A DNA stretch of 64,000 bases from Gloeophyllum trabeum ATCC 11539 (GCF_000344685.1 NW_006920413.1:664662-728661); one strand, 5' to 3'. Shown: positions 1-11,319, counted from the first letter of the stretch. Numbers and translations are program-made. Notes: generated by a model from the letters alone, not told the origin.

Positions 1-1511
1 TGCTGTTGTACTCATGTTATCTCAGGGTAAGTCCACTTCATCATCTCCATATAGCTCCGCTGAACACAAACACTATCTTAGAACTAGGCATACAAGTCGG
101 TTGCGCCCGTACCAGGCTGCGAGCCGCTCTCCCAGCCGCTCTTAGCCGCCGGTGGGCCGCCGCCGGCTATTGAGTGGCTTGCCGATGCAGCCACTGGCGG
201 CCCGTCGGCGGCCCGATTATATACCGGACGATCCCGAATCAGGTATATCGCACCTTTATGCTATGTGTTACGCTATTTGCATCCATATTCCGGATTCGCT
301 ATCAACCCGAGATGTGCTTTGATATTTTAGCTATGATTCATTGTACTGTATCAGGCCAAAAACCGGACTTCCCCATTGTTCCATATATTTATCCATATTT
401 GCTCTATCACTGGGTATATCTGCGGAAATTGATATTCAAATATGGTAATGCATTTGTTTCTATTTGATATTCCCTGACATTACCGTTGTAGGGGATCGTC
501 TGTGGCTCAGCTCCCATATGGGGAGTATATGACTGTATATGGTGGTTGTGTGGAATTCACAATATTGTATTGACATATGGGACTGAATGCCACCGCGTGT
601 CATATTATCGGTTGCTCGATGTGTAAGGCAGGTGGAGGGCAGTCGGCATATAACGGTCTGCCGCGGATCGCGCCCCCTTAGTAGGGGTACGCATATTCAA
701 CATCACGTGATTATTCCCACGGCCACCTCGACAGACTCACCGTTTCGTACCCATGCCATCTCTATGTAGCGAGGGAAAAATATATGATATGGCAGGATTA
801 CCTGCTGGTCCTGATGCAACTTGAGTAGTCTCAGATTTTTTGGCGCTCTCTTTCCGCTGTAGGAGCATTAACTTCGTTCGGTACATGCTGCTGACATCAG
901 CAGCTCCGGCCGTCCCAAAAGGGGAACATGTTGAAGCTCTACCCTTCAGAGCTCATTTTGAAGACACCACGCTCGGCAGCATACCTCAATATGGCTTAAA
1001 AACATATATGTATTGCTACTCATTACTTCTACCAGCCCATGGGGGGATGTATTATTATCAATATACGCTGGAGCCTATCATGGTACAGAATAGGCTTTAT
1101 CGGTCGATACAGCACCCAAAACAGACACTAATTGAGCACAACTGTGGTGTCACTTCAAACTATGTACCGGAAGCTCATTAATTCTTGCTAGAGGGTCGCG
1201 ACGTGCTGGGGAACCCGTTTAATCTGAAGATTCCATAACGCTAATGAGGTCACGTGATTGGAATATGCGCACCACGCCAAATGCCGCGCGACTAGATGCA
1301 GCCTAGCCAGTTACTCGTTCGAGGGCAATCGAGCGCATTAGCGCCCAGCTCACCCCGACAAAAGTGGAGTGGCAGCTGCGGCACGCTCCCCTCCTTCTGC
1401 ATTAGGCGGTTTTGATTGGCAGGCGCCCCAGCAGTAGGAATATGAGGTGCGTCTATCGTTCTGCAATCAGCGGGAAGCAATTCAAGAGATGCCGAAGAGC
1501 AGAACAAAAAC
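1..1511. other. Gene-poor start of window
   Basis: No recognisable gene. Open frames are short and lack known motifs. The stretch around 118-215 is GC-rich with several GCCGCC/GGCGGC blocks that can pair with each other. The part from 220 to 600 is AT-rich with many CATATG/TATATG steps. Two TCACGTGA palindromes lie near 706 and 1254. It looks like intergenic or decayed repeat sequence. Confidence 0.5.
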
Positions 1512-1626
1512 AGGCCCTGCCAGGAATCGAACCTGGGTTACCGGAATCTCCGGACCGTTACGTTATATGATTACGTAATCAGATGTTGTCAGAATCCGAT
1601 GTGATGGACCGCTACACTACAGGGCC
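1512..1626 (-). tRNA. tRNA-Gln (anticodon CUG) with an intron
   Basis: On the minus strand a cloverleaf can be drawn. The acceptor arms GGCCCTG (1620-1626) and CAGGGCC (1513-1519) pair fully. The T arm contains CAGGTTCGATTCCTG, and the D arm carries GTAGTGTAGCGGTC. The anticodon arm TCGGA/TCCGG (one G-T pair allowed) closes a loop read as TT-CTG-A, so the anticodon is CTG. Between base 37 and base 38 there is an extra stretch of about 43 nt, the standard place for a nuclear tRNA intron. Removing it leaves a normal 72-nt tRNA. CCA is not encoded, as expected in a eukaryote. Confidence 0.93.
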
Positions 1627-1926
1627 ACATGAGTTGGCCTTTCATCAAAGCGGCTTTCGACCAAGGTACTATACTTGTGCTTCGAGGTTGATGTTTCCAT
1701 ATGAAGCCAGGAATATTCAGAGGCTGAAGCCTTGGCAAGTAGGTTGGATAGCCCCAAAGTCCATGCGAAATTGGCCAGCACCGCCGGTGGACAAGGGCAT
1801 GGAAGCAAAGAGCGGCGTATGCACAATTTTATGATCGTCACTTTTCATACAAGGAAGAATGAGCGGGAACTCGCCATGAGATCTAGTCGTAATGCAGAGA
1901 GTGCCGGCGACACGGCGAGCAGCACC

Positions 1927-3636
1927 TTAGTGTTCGCACAAATTAGAGGGAGGCTCGTACACCTGCTCATTCTGGACGAGGACATAGTTGGCCCTCTCCT
2001 CCATCAACCCTTCTCCTTCTTACTTGGCCTCATCCAACGCGATGATCGCTCCATCTAGCGCGTACGACAATTAGAGCTCGCGGGGAAGATTCTTCATACC
2101 CGGCACGCGGCGGACCTCACGTATGTACCAGTCGTGTTGGTAGGGTTCACGAGGAATAGACAGATAATCTTGCGATGACCAGGCTTTGTAAGGTCAACCA
2201 ACACGGCGAAACGCGGTGTTGCCAGATGTTCAGGAAAGCGAGGCACTTGCCCTCCTTCGTGACCACGCCGCCGTCCGCATTGATGCCATACGCCTCCGCG
2301 TAGCCCCTCCTGTCCCCGGGCTGGGCTGACATGTCAATGTCCTCGCAGAGAGCGGTGCGGAAACCGAGCTTCGACTCGGTCACGTTGGAACAGTCATAAT
2401 ATCAAATGCCGGTAGCCACGATCCGTTCGTTCTCCATTCCCTCGACGTGCCATGACCCACCAGCGTACTCTGGCTTTTCGGGAGTCAGCATAATATTGGC
2501 CATCTTGATGATGACTTGTACGACGCGACCCTTGAGACTAAAGACTCGGAGAACCTTCTCATCTTCGTCGGGTGCCATGAATGGGTCGGGCTCGGGAATA
2601 AAGGGTCTCTGGTTGCGTTTCCAGTGGTCCAATGCATCCCAGAAAGCTTGCCCGACCTCCTGCTTTCCATCATATTCTTCCATAAAGTCCTCCTCTTCAG
2701 GCTCTGGCGTAACGCGACCATGGTACCACCCATAAGGATCAGTTTCTACAGCAAAGCTTGCTGGGGCTGAGAACGTCCGAAAGCACCCGTTCCCAGAGCG
2801 GCACCAAACGCTCGACGATCGAGTTAAGCGTTGCATACAACGACTTGCGGTCCGGGTGGAGATTATTGATATACGAGACGTTCATAACCTCGCCCGTTTC
2901 AGAGACCTCAAAGTCGGTAGGAAGCCACTGGTGCTGCTCAGACAGGTAGTACGGCGACTCATTCGTGTGATGAATTAGATCTGGCCTCTGCTGAATATAT
3001 GGTTGGGACGTACCATCGTCAGCGTTCTTCACCGCCGACTTGCCGATGCGGAAGCAGTACAGGGAGGGATGGATCAGATCCAGCACCTGTTTATCATTGC
3101 TGGATGCCAGTCCTTCTCGATATCCGGAACTGACTCCAGCGCGGCAACCCTTGTGAGTAGCGCCTGTCTTAGCTCCGGGAAAATGAGCTTATACGACTGA
3201 CAGACGCTGGGTATATGCACTGCGTGATAGACGTTCAAAATCTTGGTGCAAAGCATAACGCATGGATTGTCTCATCTCGACGCCCGTCTTCTCGTCGCGT
3301 CCGTTTGCCAGCCACCTGAGCCAGTTGAAGATGTAGCCTCGCTGCACACCACTAATCTTCGTACGGGGCCAGGTCTTCCTCTCCGGCTCGTCAGCTTTAT
3401 CGCCGTCCTTGACGTCCGGATTTTCAGGCCGACTGCTTTACAAGCTCATTGTCCCGCTCGAGCAACTCCCTCCGCCATTTGGCTACGACCTCATCGTCTC
3501 GCGCCTTCCTCCATCATTCTGGTTTCTCCAAGATCTCGCCTGCGAGCGCTCGTATCCGAAACTCGACGAGTATCCCCAGTTGCACTTCACCCTCCTGCTT
3601 CAGATTGAATGGGTCGGGAAACTTTACTTCGTCCAT
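1927..3636 (-). pseudogene. Decayed DUF4246 pseudogene, paralogue of the intact gene at 8840
   Basis: Across its whole length this stretch reads as a relative of the intact DUF4246 protein at 8840-10861, from an N-terminus starting at 3636 (MDEVKFPDPFNLK) to the C-terminal NLCEH at 1930. It is broken many times. A TGA (3514-3516) replaces Trp41. A further TGA follows soon after (QSA-stop-KSG). There is a frame change before the ERKTWPRTK block. The frame is lost after VLSDVLSP. A TGA at 2402-2404 sits inside the GIYYY motif. A frame change follows HRVSP, and two stops fall in the last 60 codons. Conserved blocks such as MANIMLTPE and GGSWHVEGMENERIVATG survive, so the decay is fairly recent. 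Some frame changes could be introns, but the in-frame stops cannot. It lies inverted relative to the intact copy. Confidence 0.9.
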
Positions 3637-4099
3637 CGTTCCTCAGAGCGGGGAAAGTTAGTTAGGACGTCTACATCGCGGAGCAGACGAGCTGGCGAAC
3701 GGAGAAACGTTCGTGCGGTCATAACGGGATGATAGGCTTGTTCGAGACTAGGCGAATTTGTTTTCGGTGGGTCGTGCCTGACAGCTTCGAGCGGTGAGGC
3801 CGGTGATGCCTCACTGTCGCAGTGTCGCCTGTTCACATAGGGGCTAATACGCTCGGCGTTGACCAAACAAAGCAATATCCCGCCCTCCTGCACTGACACA
3901 ACTGACGCATATACCCTGCAGACATACGACATTGTATCCTGTTTTATTAGGAACAAGGAGGATAGACCCGAACTGAAGGGCCGTGGTAGGCTGGGCATAG
4001 GCAGTCGGAGAGAAGGACAGACGTACTTGCACTAGCAGGAATAACAGAGCTTCATCCACCGCATAATTATGGGGGATACGCACGCAAGCATACGCAGCA
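3637..4099. other. Intergenic, no gene seen
   Basis: Lies upstream of the DUF4246 pseudogene and downstream of the F-box gene. It holds only short open frames without recognisable motifs. Confidence 0.5.
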
Positions 4100-5488
4100 C
4101 TACCTGCGGGACTCGAGGGAGTGGAGAATTTGCCGCCTCTCTTCTGGAGAGAGCCTAGACTCCCCAGCGTATATGACGGTAGTGAGATTTGGGCATATCA
4201 GATTCCCTTGCTCGTCGACCTCGTCAAGGGTCGAGGCCAGCTTCGCAGCGTTAACATCGGTTTCCAATGCCCTCAAGCGGGAATACTTGTGCAAATGGTC
4301 TAGCCAAAGGGGGGATGCGCACAGTGGTTGGCGGATAATGAGATGTTCTGTGTACTGTGAGAAGAAGGATGCCAGGGCTGTAACCAATCTTGCGGCATAG
4401 ATCGAGCAAACGATGACGGTCAGCGCCGAGCCGCGCTCTGCGCCATCTTCGGCGTACACTTCGAGTCTTCCGGTAATGTGGTCCCCTCCTAGAGACCGTA
4501 TATGTGTGATGTGTGACCGAGCAGCTTTGGTTAGCAGCGGGGTACACGCTGGAGGAAAGACGTCGGACACCTCATTATACTTCTCTCCCGATCCCGTGAA
4601 AGCGAGGGTTACTTGCGCTGACGTCGGAAAAATTAGGTATTGAAGCAGGTATTTGAGATCCTTGGACCAGTTTTGCAAAGTCAGACGACGAAGTCGAGAG
4701 AGCATCACAGGCTCATATGCAGAATGATCCTCTTCGTGCAAGGGTCCCGCATCGACAACCTCTAAAGTCTCCAGGGCCGGACAATTCTCGAGGATGCACA
4801 GGAAGGTCTGCATGGAGGGCGCACACAAACGGTCTTGAGCATGCAGCGATAGATGGACGAGACCGGTATAGATGCCAGAACTCCAATCGAAGAATAGACA
4901 ATCGAGGGCCAAAGTCTGGAGAGGGACGGCTCTAAGGATGGATGCAGGGGCAGCAATGGTGCTACCCTCCGATACCCCTGCATCCAATCCGAGACAGAGA
5001 GAGCGTATACCAACGGGACCGGCACCTGCTACCAAGCTTTGCAGGAGGTATTCAATAATATTCCTTTGCCTCGAGTGTATGCGTAGACTGTGAGTATGAG
5101 AGAGGTGTGTCGAGATGAGGTTTGCGGTCTCGGAGAGAGCGTTTATAGAAGAGACCTCGTGTGAAGGCGGAACGGTCAAGCAGCGGACTGTGAGGTCGAC
5201 CATTGCTGCCCCAGCCCGGGCCAGAAACTCCTTGCCCCAGGCCAACGAAGGCAGCTGAAGGACGACATTGCTCCACAAGCGAGCGTCCCCCAAAGAAATA
5301 TTACGCCATAGCAAGCAAGTGCGCGTGATCGATAACCACGTCCTGCCGCTTCGAAGATGGTGCACATTGCTGATGGGTTGCGAAAATGCGACAATGCGGA
5401 ATATTTCACTCCAGATCTCATTCGGGAGGACGAAGATGTTGACATGCGTCATTCTTCTGCTTGAACAGCTTTCTTCTGGGACCTGCAT
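4100..5488 (-). CDS. F-box domain protein
   Basis: A clean single-exon frame of 462 aa. An F-box of mushroom type lies at about residues 18-60: VLPNEIWSEIF, then a stretch rich in W, C and R (TRTCLLWRNISLGDARLWSNV). The rest is leucine-rich and resembles the irregular leucine-rich repeats that follow F-boxes in these fungi (LRSLCLGLD, LRRLTLQNWS, LRALETDV types). F-box proteins act as substrate receptors of SCF ubiquitin ligases, and the leucine-rich part would bind the target. The ATG at 5488 opens the only long frame. A second start at residue 13 (MTHVNIF) is possible. Such genes are expanded in agaricomycetes, so the specific target cannot be guessed. Base composition matches its neighbours. 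Confidence 0.85.
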   Translation of the reverse strand: MQVPEESCSSRRMTHVNIFVLPNEIWSEIFRIVAFSQPISNVHHLRSGRTWLSITRTCLLWRNISLGDARLWSNVVLQLPSLAWGKEFLARAGAAMVDLTVRCLTVPPSHEVSSINALSETANLISTHLSHTHSLRIHSRQRNIIEYLLQSLVAGAGPVGIRSLCLGLDAGVSEGSTIAAPASILRAVPLQTLALDCLFFDWSSGIYTGLVHLSLHAQDRLCAPSMQTFLCILENCPALETLEVVDAGPLHEEDHSAYEPVMLSRLRRLTLQNWSKDLKYLLQYLIFPTSAQVTLAFTGSGEKYNEVSDVFPPACTPLLTKAARSHITHIRSLGGDHITGRLEVYAEDGAERGSALTVIVCSIYAARLVTALASFFSQYTEHLIIRQPLCASPLWLDHLHKYSRLRALETDVNAAKLASTLDEVDEQGNLICPNLTTVIYAGESRLSPEERRQILHSLESRR

Positions 5489-6367
5489 CTGATCCAGATT
5501 GAGCGAGCTGACAAGCAGAGATATATGTGACGCACCTGGTGAAATTTCATGCGGAGGGGTTGGAGGGATTAGACACCCCGACGCGTCTACGGGTACTTAT
5601 ACATACCGTCAAGATGAAGTCCAGCCAGGAAACAACAAGCAAGATTACGTCTGGGCCAGGAACACGAGATTCCTCGTCACGGCAGCTAGCAATCCAGAAC
5701 GGATCGTTCACCGACGATCCACAGTACAGGGGCTTTGGACGGATCACAACATCAATCCAATCAGGCAGTTGACTGGGTTACTCAGAGACAGCGTCCTACT
5801 GATATCTCTTGTGATGGTCTGGTGCCGCATTATGAGCGGGACGTATACCGCCACAGGTCAGCGGGATCTGGCTATACAGAACGTATAGCTTCCACGTTTT
5901 GATGACGCACGACGATATCATCGGAATATCGTCAGCTGGTACGTCACTCACATGAGGCTCGGTAGCAGAAGTTGCATAAGCAGATGGAGGCCCGGATTGA
6001 CCAAGGAAGCACCGCTGATTGCAGCAACAGCGAAAGTTCGGAAGTGTATTCCTGCTCATCGTAGGGATGCACTTCTGAGTTGAGGCTCAAAACTTAGAAA
6101 CAATGCGTCATGTTGGAAGGATCGAACCTGTATAACATGATTAGCTACACATGACATCAATCGATTTACCAGAAGGGAAGATTTGAAGTCCTCTCAACTC
6201 TAATGTGAAGGGTCACTCAGGAGGCTCTAGACGACATATTACGCCACAAGCATCATTCGACCGCACGACGAACACGACGAGATAAACCAAAAGAAAAGAC
6301 CCTGCCAGAGAGGTAAGGGGATCGAATGAAACCTCACTTTTCCATAGGGATAATCGAGCATCATATC
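5489..6367. other. Intergenic, no gene seen
   Basis: Separates the F-box gene from the 3' end of the BTB gene. Overlapping short frames on both strands show no motif. A tRNA B-box-like string near 6110 does not fold into a tRNA. Confidence 0.45.
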
Positions 6368-8232
6368 TCATTTCTTCCTAACTGTCCCCTGCTCGCTCTT
6401 GAGCGTGCAATACAAGAAGTGCCGGCGGGGGCCAGTTCCCGGAGCCGGGACAGTGACACCGACAGCCGACCGCAGCGGCGTAGGCTCCGTACCGGATCCG
6501 CGTTGTCCCAGAGAGAACATCCGGTCAAACACTACGGCAATTGAGATCAGCAGTGTACCATGATAGCTAGAGATGGAGCACGCACGAGTAGCCACAAACG
6601 CCTTCGCGTGCGTCTGACAGCTCAAATGGGTCAAGGACAGCGGTGGACTGATACCCTCGAACGTGCGAAGGTAACGATAGACCATGGAGGGTTGGCAAGG
6701 TCCTGATGACACGAATGAACAACACATCGATTAGATTCGAAGTGGGCACAGTTTGAATATGTAGGGCGACTCACCGAAGCGGAAGCAAGCTTGGTATGCC
6801 TGCCTCCACTTTTCCTCGAGTAAACGTGCGCACGTCGTGGAGTCAGGACAGGTGGCGCACTGTATACAACCCCCAATGCACCCAGGCATAATCAGAACTC
6901 AGGTCAGACGCAAGGGGTAACTCAACTCACGCATTCGTACTCCTTCGCAATCTGTATCAAGCCCAACTTAAGAACCCGCTCCAAAAACCACGTCCGCCTC
7001 TTTTCGAGCTTCAGCAGGGTCTCCTTGCTCAACGTGCCGAGCTCATCCTCTTCCCACCCATTCGGGTTGTCCAGTACGAACCGACTTGCCTCTCGGAAGA
7101 GTTCCTCCTCGCCGAGTACCTCAGCAATGCGCAGCGCCTTGATCGGGCGACCTGCTGCGTGACTGAGGAGGAAAGAGAGGGTCGCGCGGGTGAGCGGTGG
7201 GTGGCAGAGTTTATGCGATAGGTGTATCAGTGGTTCCGCGTTTGCCCACGTTATAGTACACTGTAAGCTGGAGAGAACTTAGCTTGTGTCGCTCCAGAGG
7301 TAGAAGACATGCTTACTGAGGGTAGACGAATTTGAGAAAGTCGTGGATCGTGCTGGCCTGAGTATGCATGTTCAAAAATATGTTACACGGTGCAACGGGA
7401 GGAATCTACCTTTTCCTCTTTAAGCACAATGACAGCCTCGGCTTCATGCTGCTTGCCCTGGGTCTTCCGTCTGCCTCGCTCGGTAGCGTGAGCGTCCATA
7501 AGAGACTTTGCCTTTGACTTCGCCTTGCCCTTCTCGCCTCTGCTACTCTCAGGCATAGAACTAGAGCTGGAGCTCAAGTCATTCAAGCTAGCAGAGCTTG
7601 TCTTCCTCTCGTGTCCACTCCCTCCTTCTAGCTTGACCAGAGCGTATTCCCTTCCTTTCCCCTTGTCCTCTCCCGTGTCTGTGTCCACGTCTGTATCGTC
7701 ATGATCCAGGTCGGGGTCCCCTTCTGCGAACTTGATCTCGTCCTTAGCATGCGATACGGTAATGGTAGATGAAATCGAATGGGGCCTTTGGGCTTCTGTC
7801 TCCGCCCAGTTACCCGACAAGGCCGCCTCGAAGAAAGGGGACGCGAACACTAATACTTCCTTGTGTGCCCTATCAACATTCGAGTCATTTAGATACACAA
7901 CCATCCCTTCTTTGGGTTCGAGCTCACCAGAAGGTAGTACCCTCGACGATGATCTTCACCGTGCCCGGAAATCGCGCATTCAACGTAAACGTTTCGTCGA
8001 TGTCTATGCTGCCCTCATCGTCCACGTCGATGCTCAGCTCCGACACCATGTCATCCATAGCAAGACGCGGATCGCATTCCTCTAGATGCCATGGCGGAGA
8101 GCCAGACGCACGAAAGATGCCCGCCGCCGCCGCGTGAGTCTCCGTCGGTGAAGAGAGCGAGGCTGATGGGGCGTGGGTGGACCGCGAGTTCCGCGCGATG
8201 AGAATGTGCGGCGGGTGGTTAGAACTCATCAC
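6368..8232 (-). CDS. BTB/POZ domain protein
   Basis: Six exons: 8232-7928, 7869-7410, 7357-7317, 7267-6931, 6859-6775 and 6702-6368, giving 520 aa. All introns are GT-AG and 49-72 bp. After a low-complexity leader (about 70 aa) comes an acidic stretch and then the BTB fold: VKIIVEGTTFWAHKEVLVFA, SPFFEAALSGNW, and after a long acidic/serine insert STIHDFLKFVYPH. The C-terminal part has FREASRFVLDNP and a cysteine pair motif CATCPDSTTC, followed by a tryptophan-containing helix, as seen in many mushroom BTB proteins. BTB domains mediate dimerisation or cullin-3 binding; the partner here is unknown. The charged insert of about 130 residues between the two halves of the BTB domain (contains DKGKGRE and polyserine) is unusual in length. 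The last exon after the Cys-rich part is the least certain. Confidence 0.78.
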
Positions 8233-8839
8233 AGTCCACGGCGACTACGGGCACTGTCGCTCCGCTGTTGCACTTGAGAGTGATTTGTGTCAGTCGGGAA
8301 GGGGGAACGAAGTACTGTAGACGGTCAGAGCCACAAGCTGTGTAATATCATGCATCAAGAACTGACAACGTTCCTGGTGCATTATTTATTTACTTGGGAG
8401 AACGATACACATCTGACTCAGTACTGCCAGAGATACTTTGGCATTGTATATGCCTTGAAGCGCGTACCAAGCGCGTACTAGTATGTCCTAGGAAAATATG
8501 ACTGCTGTGATTATTTCTACCATAGCGCCTTGCTTGTTACCGGTACCGAGGCCGCATTCATACCCTGTCTCATGGTGTCGGCAGTGTCGAGTCAAGCGTG
8601 CGAAGGAGTCATGGCGCGCAAGTCATGGCGGGATCTTCCTAATGTGGTATTCGTCGGGCCCGCACCCCTTTCTTTCGCTCACAACCTGAGTGCCGCGGGT
8701 ATGTCAATAATCGGCGGGCAGCTCGGCACATGCGGGCGAGACACGATCTCAGGGGACTTCTGCGCGTATAAAATCAGCGGCCAGACGACCATGCTGCGAC
8801 GCAACTCCCGTTTCCGCACCTCGTCCAGCAGCCTCCGAG
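8233..8839. other. Divergent intergenic region (BTB gene / DUF4246 gene)
   Basis: A 607 bp head-to-head spacer between the BTB gene (-) and the DUF4246 gene (+). It holds the TATA box described separately and no recognisable gene. Confidence 0.5.
8767..8773 (+). promoter_or_regulatory. TATA box of the DUF4246 gene
   Basis: TATAAAA lies 67 bp before the ATG at 8840, followed by CT-rich sequence. Position and match suit a core promoter; the transcription start was not measured. Confidence 0.5.
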
Positions 8840-10861
8840 ATGTCGAAACTTGAATTTCCCGACCCGTTTCACCTCAAGGATAGGGACGAGATCCGCCTGG
8901 AAACGCTGGTCGAGTTCCGCATGCGCGCCCTGGCTGGAAAGATCATCGAAAAACCCAACTGGTGGAACAAAGTGCGCGACCCGCTCGTTGTACGCAAGTG
9001 GAGGAAGGAGTTCCGTCAGATAGACAAGGTGCTCATTGCGAAGTTCTGGACGCCGCTCAAGAGAGGTCGTTATGAGCCACGCATTGAAGATGATGCAGGC
9101 GATGACGACGGGGACGAAGAGCAGGTAATGCCAGTCACGGTGGTGATGGGAATGGACGTGCCAATGGATGTGGACCGGGATGATGCCGACGGAGGGAACA
9201 TGGGCGTCGACGAAGCCGAGAGTGAAGACGAATACGAGTACGACAGAGACCACACAGACAAGATCCCGGGCAGAAGGAAGTTCTGGCCCCGGACCAAGGT
9301 CACCAAGGCGCAGCTAAACTACATTTTCGACTGGCTGAAGTGGTTAGCGGATGTTCGCGATGTCGAGACAGGAATCGAGGTTTGTTGGCTCCTTTCCCTT
9401 TTCCATACAGCCCTCAACTTACGAATTTATCAGGCAACCCACATACCCAATGTCTACCAATCATACGGACTGATTCCATCGGAGTTGCGGGCTGCTCTCC
9501 TCGACGGTTCCCGTGTCCTCGAGTCGGTTCCGGATGCAGAGAAAGACTGGCATCCTGGTAGTAACAACCAGGTGCTCGACCTGATCCACCCATCACTGCA
9601 CTGCTTCCGTATCGGCAAGACGCTCGTGAGGAATCCCGAGACTGGCAAACTCTATGTCCCCTCCTTCGACGAGTATATGCTAATGAGAGAAGATCTCGAC
9701 CTCGGCATGTATCGCATACAGGGCCAACGCTATTCTTTGTCCGAACAGCACCAGTGGCTTCCCACCGACTTCATAATCTCCCAAACCGGTGAGGTCAACA
9801 ACGTCTCATACATCAATAACCTCCATCCGGATCATTTCAAACCGCTGTACGGCACGATCAATTCGGTCCTGGCAAGGTTTCTACTCCTTTGGGAGCGGGT
9901 GCTCTCAGACACTCGGAACCCCAGGGACCCAGTGATTCAAGTCGACCCGTACGGATGGTACGAAAATGATCCGCGACGTACTCCTGAGCCGCAGCAGGAG
10001 GCATTCAAGAAGAAATCCCCGGGGCCTGGAGAAAATCTCAACTTAAATCCCTTGTCAGCGTACTACGAGGCTCACTACCAATGGTCCTGCAGGAGGTTGC
10101 CCTTCATTCCCGATCCGCCCCCGTTTTCCCCGCCCAACCAGAATCAGAAGGCACACTTCAATCTCAAGGGTCGGACCATCCAAGTTATCGTCAAGATGGC
10201 GAACATCATGTTGACTCCCGAAAACCGAGAGTACGCTGGCGGCTCTTGGCACGTCGAAGGCATGGAAAATGAGCGGATCGTGGCGACCGGCATCTACTAC
10301 TACGAGTCCGCCAACGTCACCGAGTCGAAGTTGGGCTTCCGCACTGCTCTGTGTGATGACATGTACCTGCGTTATGAACAAAGCGACTGGCTTGGCTTGG
10401 CCATGGCATACGGCCTTGACGAATACGATGGCACGTTGAATCAAGAATTGGGTTCGGTGACGACGAAGGAGGGAAAGTGCCTCGCGTTCCCCAATATCTG
10501 GCAACACCGCGTCTCGCCGTTCAAGTTGATCGACCCCACGAAGCCCGGTCACCGCAAGATCCTTTGTTTCTTCCTCGTCGACCCGACTAAGAAAATCCTC
10601 TCGACTACTGTTGTTCCGCCCCAGCAAGCTGACTGGTGTATGTGGGAGTCCGAACGCGCTCCCGCCTTGAGGAACCTACCTGTGGAGTTGTTCGAAATGG
10701 TGACGGATTACTTGAAGCCTGATGCCGAGGGCAAGGGCGGGGTCATTACCATGGAGGAAGCGAAAGAGGAAAGAGAGAAGCTTATGGAGGAGAGGAGGAA
10801 CGCTCTGATCACGCAGAACGAGAGGGTGTACGAGGCTGAGTTCAACATGTGTGAGCATTGA
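8840..10861 (+). CDS. DUF4246 family protein (probable 2OG-Fe(II) oxygenase fold)
   Basis: Intact frame of 673 aa. A 54-nt GT-AG intron probably lies at 9380-9433 (after GIE, before ATHIPNVYQ); it keeps the frame, and splicing gives 655 aa. DUF4246 proteins are common in fungi and uncharacterised. An acidic, low-complexity insert (about residues 75-130) is specific to this copy relative to the pseudogene. Conserved blocks are DLIHPSLHCFRIGK, SEQHQWLPTDF, YINNLHP, KMANIMLTPE, GGSWHVEG, FPNIWQHRV and PGHRKILCFFLVDP. The order His-x-Glu (WHVEG), a later His (WQHRV) and then an Arg (GHRKI) is what a double-stranded beta-helix iron oxygenase would show, so an oxygenase role is inferred, not shown. 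The C-terminus contains an F-box-like LPVELFEMVTDYL. A broken inverted paralogue lies at 1927-3636. Confidence 0.88.
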   Translation: MSKLEFPDPFHLKDRDEIRLETLVEFRMRALAGKIIEKPNWWNKVRDPLVVRKWRKEFRQIDKVLIAKFWTPLKRGRYEPRIEDDAGDDDGDEEQVMPVTVVMGMDVPMDVDRDDADGGNMGVDEAESEDEYEYDRDHTDKIPGRRKFWPRTKVTKAQLNYIFDWLKWLADVRDVETGIEVCWLLSLFHTALNLRIYQATHIPNVYQSYGLIPSELRAALLDGSRVLESVPDAEKDWHPGSNNQVLDLIHPSLHCFRIGKTLVRNPETGKLYVPSFDEYMLMREDLDLGMYRIQGQRYSLSEQHQWLPTDFIISQTGEVNNVSYINNLHPDHFKPLYGTINSVLARFLLLWERVLSDTRNPRDPVIQVDPYGWYENDPRRTPEPQQEAFKKKSPGPGENLNLNPLSAYYEAHYQWSCRRLPFIPDPPPFSPPNQNQKAHFNLKGRTIQVIVKMANIMLTPENREYAGGSWHVEGMENERIVATGIYYYESANVTESKLGFRTALCDDMYLRYEQSDWLGLAMAYGLDEYDGTLNQELGSVTTKEGKCLAFPNIWQHRVSPFKLIDPTKPGHRKILCFFLVDPTKKILSTTVVPPQQADWCMWESERAPALRNLPVELFEMVTDYLKPDAEGKGGVITMEEAKEEREKLMEERRNALITQNERVYEAEFNMCEH

Positions 10862-11319
10862 GGAAGGCCCTGGGGCTCCTTTGTATGTACTAGTACTTTA
10901 AGTGCTGCTGGTAGTGCTCGTGTACAGGAATAGCACGGACCATTGATCGGAACGTTTTCCAAGAGAACTGAATCGACATCCTCAACACCGCTCTCAGCGT
11001 CCTACGCCGCGGTTACTGTAATGCTCCCCAAACATCTATTTGATCAGAGAGCTCGAGATTATTACAACCTCCGACAACTGAGGCAGGTGATTTATAATAA
11101 TAAAGATACTATACATCCACTAACGACATCCAGTATGCAACGAGGGTATCTGGTGATGCAATCGCAGCTCAAGCCACGGGAATATGAGAGATCATTCATC
11201 ATGAACCAACCGAAAAAGAACGTATACAGTAGGTCTAATGCAAAGGGCAGGGGCGCATGAGGGTCCGAGGACCCTAGAAGGCAATCAGGGAGAAAGAGTT
11301 CAATCTCGCAGGTGAGGAA
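10862..11319. other. Convergent intergenic region, no gene seen
   Basis: Lies between the 3' ends of the DUF4246 gene (+) and the RhoGAP gene (-). Only weak short frames. Confidence 0.5.

Noticed and set aside
6105..6180. tRNA-like B box (GGTTCGATCC, minus strand)
   Set aside because: No matching acceptor, D or anticodon stems could be formed; the T stem does not pair.
10055..10627. 190-codon minus-strand frame opposite DUF4246
   Set aside because: Covers the most conserved part of the real gene on the other strand; no motif of its own.
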